Shown here in pieces: positions 1 to 6,675 of a stretch of 64,000 bases of DNA. Where the stretch lies: the NCBI GenBank assembly GCA_963740065.1, contig CAVUCS010000001.1:124001-188000 (forward strand), in the 5' to 3' direction. Below the pieces are notes generated by a model. It was not told the origin of the DNA, ran no database searches, and saw only the letters and a list, made by a program, of their open reading frames with translations. This DNA is from DASVDE01 sp963740065. GTDB taxonomy: Bacteria; Actinomycetota; Thermoleophilia; Solirubrobacterales; 70-9. Every line of letters begins with the position of its first letter. Position 1 is the first letter of the stretch. The translations under genes were made by a program, and so were the position numbers.

Positions 1-239
1 GCGCTTGCGGCAGAATCGTGGGTCGCTCCAGTACTCCGCGAAGGCAGACGGATTCCTCGACGCGCATCGCGTACACGGCAAAACCGGTGCGCCCGTGTCG
101 AGCGGATCCGGTGCCGAGGATCCAGTCGCCGACGTCGGCACGGCGGCGGATCTCCGGCTTGCAAGTGGCGAGCGTGCACCAGCCGTGGAAGGGGTTGGGT
201 GCGAAGCCGAAGTCGCGAGGCGACGATGTAGCTAAAGAC
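1..239 (-). CDS. Nmad2-like nucleotide-modification-associated protein, partial and frameshifted
   Basis: The minus strand encodes the N-terminal part of a protein that runs off the left edge. Reading across two frame changes (near 217 and near 50) gives FSYIVAS, then GFAPNPFHGWCTLATCKP, then VGDWILGTGS, VYAMRVEES and finally AEYWSDPRFCRKR. This order of motifs fits the Nmad2 family, a domain named for its association with modified-nucleotide systems; its activity is unknown. The reading starts inside the last codons of the upstream TIR gene, so the two are probably cotranscribed and translationally coupled. The start codon is not clear (a CTG is possible). Family assignment is from motif memory; the frame changes look like sequence errors. 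Confidence 0.55.
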
Positions 240-717
240 CCGCAGCAGCCCTAGCAGTTATGGCGACGATGTCCCGCGGCTTACGAGGCGCGCCGTCCGG
301 GTCTCGGAAGACATCGGAGCCTCGGATTGCGTCGACGATCGCGTCGCCGTTCCAATTGACGATCGCGTCGGCGTAGTCTTCTAGTCCCTCGGGCATGTCG
401 CAGTCGGCTGAGCCCTGCGTGTAGACACCCACGATTCGGGTTTCGGTCCTTGCGGCGTACTCGATCTCCCAGACCACGTACTCGCTGTCTTTGGTCTCTG
501 GGGAAATCAGTACGACCATCGTCCCGGCCCAGTCGATCCTCGGGGCAAGAATCTGCTGCTTGATGTAGTCCGGATCTCTCGCATTGTTCGGCCGTGCAGC
601 GTTGATTGATGAGTCGCGGATTGCGAGACCGCGGTCCGCAACGAGATCCTTGACATTCTCGATGCGCGCATCGTCCTCATGGAGGTGGCTAACGAATACG
701 TTGCAGACCTCGGACAC
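232..717 (-). CDS. ThsB-like TIR domain protein (MTH538/DUF1863 type)
   Basis: A 161-residue protein is read from a GTG start at 715-717. It opens directly with the TIR-type first strand and loop (CNVFVSHLHEDD), followed by a helix, an IK-type segment (DYIKQQILAP), the central strand TMVVLISPETKDSEYVVWEIEYA, and the next strand RIVGVYTQG. This is the layout of the ThsB/MTH538 TIR-like family, in which some members make cyclic ADP-ribose-type signals from NAD in Thoeris immunity. The open frame extends further upstream to 873, but that part has no family match and overlaps the opposite-strand gene. It is divergent from the TIR-SLOG gene at 769 and its end overlaps the Nmad2-like gene. A sensor/signal-synthase role is inference. 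Confidence 0.75.
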   Translation of the reverse strand: MSEVCNVFVSHLHEDDARIENVKDLVADRGLAIRDSSINAARPNNARDPDYIKQQILAPRIDWAGTMVVLISPETKDSEYVVWEIEYAARTETRIVGVYTQGSADCDMPEGLEDYADAIVNWNGDAIVDAIRGSDVFRDPDGAPRKPRDIVAITARAAAGL

Positions 718-768
718 GCAGCAAATGCTACAAGGCGCCTCGGCGCGGTCTCTGTACGCTCGGCCCTG

Positions 769-2749
769 ATGCTCCCGCCATTGCTGGAGGTCTACGTCGT
801 CTGGCACCCGAGCTGACGGGCACGGCGCGGACTGTGGCCGACCGGCTGATCGACCACTTCCACGGCACCGCATTCTCAGGTCTGGTCGGCGGGGCGATCG
901 AGGTGTTCGTCCGCTCCGAGGGGTGGACGCGGCGCCCGACTGACGCGCCCCGTCCGCTTCCCTACGTTGAGGCGCTGCCCCACGGCATCCCGGAGGCCGA
1001 GCTCACTGTCGTCGTGCCGGTTCTCGGGGTGGAAATCGCGCGGGCGGTCGAGGACGATGGCCCGTGGCGGGCATATATCCAGCGGCTCCGTGAGGGAGCA
1101 GAAGCAAGGGCTAGCGATATATGCGTACTGCCCGTGCGACTACCGACGGCCGTGTCCGAGGGCGCGCTGTACGACACCATCGGCGATATCCAGAGCATCG
1201 ACCCGGGCGACGCCCTATGCCGCGACGTCGCCCAGGCGATCGCGCAGTTCGCTCAGGCAGACGCACCAGCGCCTGAAGGTGTTTCTCAGCCACACCAAGC
1301 GCGGTGGGCCCGGCGATGCGCCCGGACAACGCTCGTCCGCCGAGTCCGAGAGGCGATCCTCGACACAAAGCTCGAGGAGTTCTTCGACGCGCAGGATCTG
1401 CAGCCGGGCACTGATTGGTCCGCGGAGCTGCTCGCCGAGGCGGCCACCGGTGCGCTGCCTGACGATCCGGACCGACCTGTACGCCACCCGAGAGTGGTGC
1501 CAGAAGGAGGTCCTAACGGCCAAGCGCGCGGGCATGCCGGTCGTGATCCTTGACGCGCTCTCACAGGGCGAGGAACGCGGCTCGTTCCTCATGGACCACA
1601 TGCCCCGGATCCCGCTGCACGGCGGTGTGACGACGAGGTGATTCTGCGCGCGTTGGGCCAGCTCGTTGACGAGTGCCTCAAGCGAGCCCTATGGCAGCGC
1701 CAAAGGCGCTTGCTGAGCGCGAGGGCGTGCGACGTCGCCGACCTGGTGGGCCCCACACGCGCCGGAGCCAGTGACCTTCGTCGCGTGGCTCGACCGAGAG
1801 GGCAGATCACTCGCGTCGGAGGGCCCGGTCGTCGTCCTGCACCCCGATCCCCCGCTGGGTCCGCGACGAGCTGCAGTACGCTCGACGAGCTGGCGAAGCT
1901 CTGCGGCCTCGGTGACCGTCTGGAGGTTCTGACGCCACGGGGGCTGGCGATCCGTGGTGGCTGAGCCACGTGCGCATCGGCGTGTCGGTTTCCGAGAGCG
2001 CCGACTTGCACCGCCTCGGCCTAGTCGAGCGGCACCTGCGCCTCGCACTCGGCGAGGTGGCTCGCGTGGTGATCCGCGCGGGCGCAGTCGCCTGGTATAC
2101 GGCGGCCATCTGGATCCGAACGGCTACACGTCCTTTCTGGAGTCCGAGATGGACCGGTATGGGCATACCGACCGACCGCTCCAGCTCGTCGTCGGCTGGT
2201 CTGAGCATCGTCGCCTTTCACTCACTGACCTTCGCGGTCACAGGGACAACCTGGGCCTGAAGGCCCGCATCACCTACCTGGACCCCGACGGCACGCCGAT
2301 CGCATTTGACGCTGGGCGTGGCGAGGACCCTGAGCCGGTCAAAGATGTGCTCGACCTCGCTCACCGCGCTGCGCCGCCATCTGGCGAAAGAGACCGATGC
2401 TCGCGTGCTCATCGGGGGCAAGGAGTGTGACTACAAAGGCGACATGCCCGGCGTCCTCGAGGAGGCACTCCTGGCGATTGAGGCTGACCAGCCGCTGTAC
2501 CTAGCTGGCGGTTTCGGGGGTGCTACCGCCACGATCGCGGCGCTGGTTACGGGCCTTGACCGCCGCTGGCCACCCGCGGTGCATGAGATTGATCTCGGCG
2601 TTTTGCGCGACGCGATCGAGCGCAACAGCTGGACGCTCACCGAAAATGGGCTGACGGAGGAGGCGAACCGCCGGCTTGCGACGACGCATCGCCCAAGCGA
2701 GATTGCCTCCCTCGTTGCCATCGGCTTAAATCGGACCTTCGATGTCTGA
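769..2749 (+). CDS. Tandem TIR-SLOG protein, split by about ten frame changes
   Basis: Reading across frames reconstructs one long protein of roughly 650 residues. The first module begins LLEVYVVWHP and contains SGLVGGAIEVFVRSEGW and DGPWRAYI, and looks like a divergent TIR-like unit. The second is a clear TIR domain: LKVFLSHTKR, then LEEFFDAQDLQPGTDW, then TDLYATREWCQKEV, PVVILDAL and SFLMDHMPR. After a helical linker the C-terminus has GGHLDPNGYT, VLIGGKECDYKGDMPG and PLYLAGGFGGATA, which fit a SLOG/LSDAT-type nucleotide-binding domain. Frame changes fall near 808, 1275, 1340, 1460, 1625, 1750, 1870, 1930, 2090 and 2345. Residues on both sides of each break are coherent, which argues for sequence indels rather than old decay. 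The gene overlaps the MazG-like gene by 8 bases. Confidence 0.65.
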
Positions 2750-3611
2750 CGCACCCCTCACCTTCGACGAATATCAGAGCTCGGCAGCGGAGACTGACGT
2801 AGAGGGCGACAGCAAGGATCCAATGGTCCCACTGCTCGGATTGTCGGGCGAGATTGGGTCGCTAGCCGCGGAGTTCAAGAAGAAGCGCCGCCCGGACGGG
2901 ATCGCATACACGGGATTCGAGGAAGTCGTCGTTGAGGAGCTGGGCGACGTCCTCTGGTACCTCGCGGCGCTCGCGCGACGTGTTGGCGTTCCACTGAGCA
3001 CAATCGCGGGCGAGAACCTCACCAAGACACGCGCACGTTGGCTGCCAATCGAGGGTCCGCCACCCCGCTCTTTCGACGACGGTTTTCCCGAGGAGCAGCG
3101 CCTTCCACGGCAGTTCGAGGCTAGTCTCACGGTAGTCGATAAGCGTGTCGTCCTGACGCTCGAGGGCGAGTCGATCGGGGATCCGATCGACGACAACGCA
3201 CGTGTCGCAGACGGCTACCGTTTCCATGACGTCTTTCATCTCTCTTACCTCGCGGTGCTTGGTTGGTCACCGATTCTGCGCGGCCTACTGAAGCGCAAGC
3301 GAAAGATCGATCCGGAAACCGACCGCACTGAGGATGGCGCCCGCGCTTGCGCTGTGGAGGAGGCAATCGCGGCGTTCGTTTTCGAGATGGCGCGCCCGTA
3401 CGAGTTGTTCGAGTACGCCGATCACGTAAACGACCAAATCCTGCGAGGCGTAAAGGCTGTGGCCGGGGGACTAGAGGTAGCCACGCGCACCAGCGCCGAA
3501 TGGGAGAGAGCAATCCTGACAGGCTTCGCGGTCTGGCGCGATCTATGTGCGGCAGAAGGCGGTCGCATGCGGGTCGACCAAGACCGGCGGACCGTCGAAT
3601 TGATCGGTTAG
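2742..3611 (+). CDS. MazG-like nucleoside triphosphate pyrophosphohydrolase
   Basis: This intact 289-residue protein has an all-alpha NTP-pyrophosphohydrolase motif near its N-terminus: LGLSGEIGSLAAEFKKK (about residues 30-46) followed by VEELGDVLWYLAALA (about residues 64-78). The acidic EIGxxxxE and EExxD residues are the usual magnesium ligands. The C-terminal 170 residues contain a second alpha-helical segment (FHDVFHLSYLAVLGW) seen in longer MazG-like proteins. Its ATG lies inside the last codons of the TIR-SLOG gene, so the two are probably translated as a coupled pair. MazG-like enzymes cleave NTPs to NMP and pyrophosphate. Here the likely substrate is a nucleotide connected with the TIR pathway, which is inference. 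Confidence 0.8.
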   Translation: MSDAPLTFDEYQSSAAETDVEGDSKDPMVPLLGLSGEIGSLAAEFKKKRRPDGIAYTGFEEVVVEELGDVLWYLAALARRVGVPLSTIAGENLTKTRARWLPIEGPPPRSFDDGFPEEQRLPRQFEASLTVVDKRVVLTLEGESIGDPIDDNARVADGYRFHDVFHLSYLAVLGWSPILRGLLKRKRKIDPETDRTEDGARACAVEEAIAAFVFEMARPYELFEYADHVNDQILRGVKAVAGGLEVATRTSAEWERAILTGFAVWRDLCAAEGGRMRVDQDRRTVELIG

Positions 3612-4624
3612 GCGAAAGACGTCGGCGGGGTTGCAGACGACCACCGCGGAGACGGCCCGGAGGACGCAAGCCCCCACTTCGGCGGAAAGAAAGCGGTTAA
3701 GGGAGCCGGAACCGGCTGGAACCGCTGCTTAATGCGGTTTCGCCCGGAGAGTCCCCGAATGCTGGGATGCGTGACGCGCGCATACTTATCAACCTCGCAG
3801 AACAGGTTTTGCGCGTCGATCAGACGGAGTCGGCGACCAAAAAGCCCTCCGAAAGGCAAACCAAGGCGTGCAAACTGCTCCTCCTGCGACTCGACTACGA
3901 ACCGGATGACTGCCTCCTCGTGCCCAGCCGCGCCTGGACCGAAGCACTTGCGAATGCCGTCGATAGCGCCAGGGCCAGCAACAACGTAGTCGTCTTCGTC
4001 GAAAGCCGTCAGAGGCGTGTAGTTGAGATCGATTGCGAACTGGAAACCGAGAAACCGTCCGATCGATGGATAACCCGCCAGTGTCTCGTACAGCTCACAC
4101 ATCCCTCCAGCGCCGCGGACGCGGTCGACCAGCCGGTCACCCATCATGAGCTCCAGTAGGCGCAGATGGTTGAGATGCTTGCGCTCGGCACCCAGCTGCG
4201 GAGGAGGAATGACGTAGGCGGGGGAGTAGATCGGGCCGTCTGCTGCCAGCTCGTCGAGCGCCGCCGCATAGCGCACCGGGTCGTACGTGGACCAGGAGAT
4301 CGGGCCGACGGCGCGATCAAGTGCCCGCCACGTCGTCACGCGGTTGAAGAACTTGAACAACAGGGTACGAAACACCAGATCATCGGCCTCGTGGGCTTGG
4401 CCGCCGTAGATGACCTCAGCAATGAGGAACTGCGACACGCGATCGGCGGCGCGAAAGACGTTTGTGAATCGGTACTCGCGAAGCACAGGATCGTCGGTCC
4501 ACGGGGCCGGCATGCCAGTAAGCCGCGCCTCGTATATCGACTGGCGGGCCGCTGCGAAACGCCAATACGTATCGAAAACCGGCGTCGCCTCCAGGCGCCG
4601 ACAGCCGATCAGGTACGATGGCAT
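3608..4624 (-). CDS. HMUDK/aGPT-PPlase helical-domain protein (DNA-base-modification type)
   Basis: This intact 338-residue protein begins MPSYLIG and carries YWRFAAARQSIYEARL, PWTDDPVL, YRFTNVFRAADRVSQFLI, FNRVTTWRAL, FQFAIDLNYTPLTAFDED, VVAGPGAIDGIRKCF, LIDAQNLFCEVDKYAR and a final RIKQRF...FPPKWGL. These motifs match the helical domain found in 5-hmdU DNA kinase-related and alpha-glutamyl/putrescinyl-thymine pyrophosphorylase-related proteins, families first described from phage hypermodified-thymine pathways. No kinase domain is attached. The last 20 residues after PPKWGL are not conserved in my memory of the family. It converges on the MazG-like gene with a 4-base overlap. Function in a bacterial host is not known; a role in sensing or processing modified nucleotides is inference. 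Confidence 0.7.
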   Translation of the reverse strand: MPSYLIGCRRLEATPVFDTYWRFAAARQSIYEARLTGMPAPWTDDPVLREYRFTNVFRAADRVSQFLIAEVIYGGQAHEADDLVFRTLLFKFFNRVTTWRALDRAVGPISWSTYDPVRYAAALDELAADGPIYSPAYVIPPPQLGAERKHLNHLRLLELMMGDRLVDRVRGAGGMCELYETLAGYPSIGRFLGFQFAIDLNYTPLTAFDEDDYVVAGPGAIDGIRKCFGPGAAGHEEAVIRFVVESQEEQFARLGLPFGGLFGRRLRLIDAQNLFCEVDKYARVTHPSIRGLSGRNRIKQRFQPVPAPLTAFFPPKWGLASSGPSPRWSSATPPTSFA

Positions 4625-4700
4625 AGGTGCATCCTTTCAGCTTCGGAGGCGGAGGCGTCGGCGACAGCGTCCGCGATCACCACGGGCATCTTGCGGATGT

Positions 4701-4725
4701 CGCGAGGCGATCTCCTCGCCTCGCG
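4701..4725 (-). terminator. GC-rich hairpin after the collagen-like gene
   Basis: A perfect 10-bp inverted repeat (CGCGAGGCGA / TCGCCTCGCG) with a 5-base loop lies 14 bases beyond the stop of the collagen-like gene on the minus strand. There is no clear U tract, as is common for actinobacterial terminators. It sits between that gene and the start of the helical-domain gene; nothing else is visible in 4625-4738. Confidence 0.5.
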
Positions 4726-4738
4726 CCGCCGCCTTCGC

Positions 4739-5143
4739 TCAGGTGCCGACGCAGGTCGCGACGGCGTGGAAGGTCGATGTCGGCCCTCCGTTGTTGGCCA
4801 TGATCACCATCCAGCCGCCGGCGCCCAGGGGCTGGTTGTAGCCGACCGTGGCGCTGACCGGCGGCAGGCTCTCGCCGTCCCAGCCGCCGCCGAGGACCGT
4901 CTGGCCCGGCGGGCACTGCGCGACCGAAGAGTCCACCGCGCAGGAGACGTCGAAGTCACAGAGCGTGGCGCCGGCCCCGCTCACCTGCGTGATGACCGAG
5001 AACCCGCCGCGCGGGCCCGCCGGTCCCTGGGCGCCCCTCGCTCCCCTGGGGCCGCGTGCGCCCCGGGGGCCGCGAACTTTCTTTCCCCGCCGGCGGGCGT
5101 GGGGGGCGAATGGGCTCCGCGATGCGCTCGCCGAGCCAAGCAC
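4739..5143 (-). CDS. Collagen-like exported protein, N-terminally truncated
   Basis: The conserved part is a short run of Gly-X-Y triplets (GPRGARGPRGARGAQGPAGP) followed by a roughly 80-residue C-terminal domain with four cysteines (ATLCDFDVSCAV, QCPPGQTVLGGGW, VATCVGT). This arrangement recurs in exported collagen-like proteins of actinobacteria. The usual N-terminus, a signal or membrane helix and a long spacer, is absent: upstream of the triplets the frame runs into the operator of the opposite-strand antitoxin gene. I placed the start at the GTG at 5141-5143, but the frame stays open to 5605. The gene has probably lost its 5' end to insertion of the toxin-antitoxin cassette, so it may not be expressed as a secreted protein. 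Confidence 0.5.
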   Translation of the reverse strand: MLGSASASRSPFAPHARRRGKKVRGPRGARGPRGARGAQGPAGPRGGFSVITQVSGAGATLCDFDVSCAVDSSVAQCPPGQTVLGGGWDGESLPPVSATVGYNQPLGAGGWMVIMANNGGPTSTFHAVATCVGT

Positions 5144-5177
5144 AGCAAATACGTACAACAATCTGTACGTATTTGCT
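5144..5177. promoter_or_regulatory. Palindromic operator of the Phd-type antitoxin
   Basis: Two perfectly complementary 14-base arms (AGCAAATACGTACA and TGTACGTATTTGCT) are separated by 6 bases and end 11 bases before the antitoxin ATG. Each arm contains GTACA/TGTAC, the core recognised by Phd/YefM antitoxins in several studied systems. It is also the most AT-rich stretch nearby, so it probably overlaps the promoter and mediates autoregulation. Confidence 0.75.
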
Positions 5178-5188
5178 AGGGTTTGGCT

Positions 5189-5485
5189 ATGGCTTCTCCG
5201 CAGACCGTTGTTCCAAGTGCCGAGGCGAGGGATCGCCTTTCGAGCTATCTGAAGGACTTCCGCGCGCAGGGGGGACAGGCAGACCCGGTTGTCTTCGGCT
5301 CTCATCGAAAGCCGGAGGGCGTCATCCTTTCCTACGAGCGATACGAGTGGCTGACCGAGGTTTTGGATGAGTTGGTGGCTTCGGAGGAGGTTCGCGAGGC
5401 GCTTGCGAAGGACACGGGCAAGCGGGTCGAGTTGGCCGACGTCGCTCGCGAGGCCGGCTTCGATCCGGCGGAGTTCGGCCTGTAG
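5189..5485 (+). CDS. Phd/YefM-family antitoxin
   Basis: A 98-residue protein (MASPQTVVPSAEARDRLSSYL...) has the Phd/YefM layout: an N-terminal DNA-binding fold (PSAEARDRLSSYLKDFRA), a middle strand-turn ending in VILSYERYEWLTEVLDEL, and an acidic helical tail that would bind a toxin. The ATG at 5189 is preceded by AGGG at 5178-5181 and by the palindromic operator; a TTG two codons upstream is an alternative. It abuts the next gene with no gap. Phd-type antitoxins repress their own promoter and neutralise a Doc or RelE/YoeB toxin. Confidence 0.75.
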   Translation: MASPQTVVPSAEARDRLSSYLKDFRAQGGQADPVVFGSHRKPEGVILSYERYEWLTEVLDELVASEEVREALAKDTGKRVELADVAREAGFDPAEFGL

Positions 5486-5682
5486 GTGGCGCGGCTCCCG
5501 GTCGAGTTCTTCGACCCCACCGCCAAGCAGCAGCTTCTTGATCTTCCCTCCGAGCAGTTGAAGCGCCGGGCCCTCGAGCTGCTGGCTGAGGTGGATTGGG
5601 CTCAAGGTCCCCCACGGGGACGAGGAGCAGATCTACCGTCAAGTCGGCCAAGCCCTGGAGCGATTGCTCGGGAGCGACTAGC
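5486..5682 (+). CDS. Probable toxin partner of the Phd-type antitoxin, frameshifted
   Basis: The frame starts with a GTG immediately after the antitoxin stop and reads ARLPVEFFDPTAKQQLLDLP, ALELLAEV; a frame change near 5595 then gives GLKVPHGDEEQIYRQVGQALERLLGSD and a stop at 5680-5682, about 65 residues in all. Size, position and the opening strand followed by a Leu/Lys-rich helix resemble small RelE/ParE-like toxins, but I cannot identify catalytic residues. The call rests mainly on the gene pairing. From 5683 to 5776 I see no gene. Confidence 0.4.
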
Positions 5683-5776
5683 TAGGCCACTCGAGCGGGC
5701 GGGTGGCACCGTGGCGCTGCTTGGCGGCCTGCTCGGCCGGGCCGTTCAGCGCGCCGCCGGCTCCCGCGAACGGCGA

Positions 5777-6157
5777 TCAGACGATCGCGGGCGTCAGCGC
5801 ACTGTCGAGCGCGTGCCGCCCGATGTCCGCGCGGACCGGAGGCATGGCTGGGACATCCGGCGCCTCCTTGTGGCGGTAGGAGACCTGGACCGTGATTCGT
5901 CGCGTGAACTCGTTGCGCAAGCGATCCAGGGGACCGACGCGAATGGGCTCGAGCAGCAACTCAAGGTCGTTGGAGCCGACAATTACGGCTGGCCGTCCTT
6001 CGTGCAGGTAGCGCCAAACGACGCGCCCTGTTTGCGGGTCGTCGCTCCATGCGACGAACGCCGCCCCATTCGGGTAGCCGAGGTCTTCGTCGCTTGTGGC
6101 GGCGTCGATGAAGGTGGAGAGGGCGGCTTCCTCGGCGCTGTTGCGCATGGTCTTCAT
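5777..6157 (-). CDS. Hypothetical protein, 126 residues
   Basis: The protein starts MKTMRNSAEEAALSTF with a good GGAGGG ribosome-binding site about 10 bases upstream of the ATG at 6155-6157. It contains YPNGAAFVAWSDDPQTGRVVWRYL, VIVGSNDLELLLEPIRVGP and a C-terminal basic-to-hydrophobic tail. I do not recognise the family; there is no signal peptide or membrane segment. It is divergent from the HNH gene at 6257, and the two share about 100 bases of promoter region. The opposite strand over the same interval is also open but encodes low-complexity Arg/Ala-rich sequence and is not a gene. Confidence 0.5.
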   Translation of the reverse strand: MKTMRNSAEEAALSTFIDAATSDEDLGYPNGAAFVAWSDDPQTGRVVWRYLHEGRPAVIVGSNDLELLLEPIRVGPLDRLRNEFTRRITVQVSYRHKEAPDVPAMPPVRADIGRHALDSALTPAIV

Positions 6158-6241
6158 CAGATTAGTTCCCTCCATTCGTCGGCGAACCAGCGAATGACCC
6201 GAATGCGAGCATCGCAAGCGTTCGCTGCCGCCGCTTCCGGT

Positions 6242-6255
6242 CGTACACTTGTTCG
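6242..6255 (+). promoter_or_regulatory. Candidate LexA-like box before the HNH gene
   Basis: CGTACACTTGTTCG lies one base before the HNH start codon. It differs from the Gram-positive SOS consensus CGAAC-N4-GTTCG at one base of the left half and is placed almost as in the imuB box of this window (GTTCGtATGG in both). A weak match, so LexA control is a hypothesis. Confidence 0.35.
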
Positions 6256-6256
6256 T

Positions 6257-6655
6257 ATGGGACGTTTGGCTTATCTCAAACCCGACCTCGCGGAGGCGCT
6301 TCGAACGCTTGTGGTGGAACCAGCGCCTATCCCGGCTTGGATGCGAAACGCAGTCCTCCAACGCGATCATCACCGGTGCCGATACTGCGGGCTTCGAGCT
6401 AAGGAGGTCGATCACATCTTCCCCCGAAGCCGAGGTGGTGCCACTGAGGCGTGGAATCTCACAGCGGCGTGCAGTCACTGCAACAAGTCGAAGGGCCACC
6501 GGACGCCCGAGGAGTGGGCCCGTGCGAGAGCCGCCGCGAGAATCCTGAGACGCAGTCGTCCACCGCGAACGCGCCAGGAGCAGATCCTCGCGAACATCCA
6601 AGGGGGTCGGCAGCGGACGAACCGCTTGGATTTGCAAGGCCCAAACGGGTCCTGA
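6257..6655 (+). CDS. HNH endonuclease
   Basis: A 132-residue HNH nuclease begins MGRLAYLKPDL. The motif is complete: RDHHRCRYCGLRAKEVDHIFP, followed by GGATEAWNLTAACSHCNKSKG, with two CxxC zinc knuckles (CRYC, CSHC), the DH pair and the N and K of the HNH core. It ends in a basic Arg-rich tail suited to DNA binding. I chose the ATG at 6257 because the frame further upstream (to 5486) belongs to the toxin gene and low-complexity sequence. A possible LexA-like site overlaps its start, and a second HNH-type gene follows 20 bases downstream. Confidence 0.75.
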   Translation: MGRLAYLKPDLAEALRTLVVEPAPIPAWMRNAVLQRDHHRCRYCGLRAKEVDHIFPRSRGGATEAWNLTAACSHCNKSKGHRTPEEWARARAAARILRRSRPPRTRQEQILANIQGGRQRTNRLDLQGPNGS

Positions 6656-6675
6656 CGAGTCATTCGCCCTCCACG

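Noticed and set aside
769..2749. Programmed ribosomal frameshifting in the TIR-SLOG gene
   Set aside because: About ten shifts in both directions without slippery sequences or conserved structures; sequence errors explain it better.
5486..6655. One 389-residue protein spanning the toxin gene to the HNH gene
   Set aside because: It is a chance open frame; the first 40 residues belong to the toxin, the last 132 to the HNH protein and the middle is low-complexity sequence opposite a plausible minus-strand gene.
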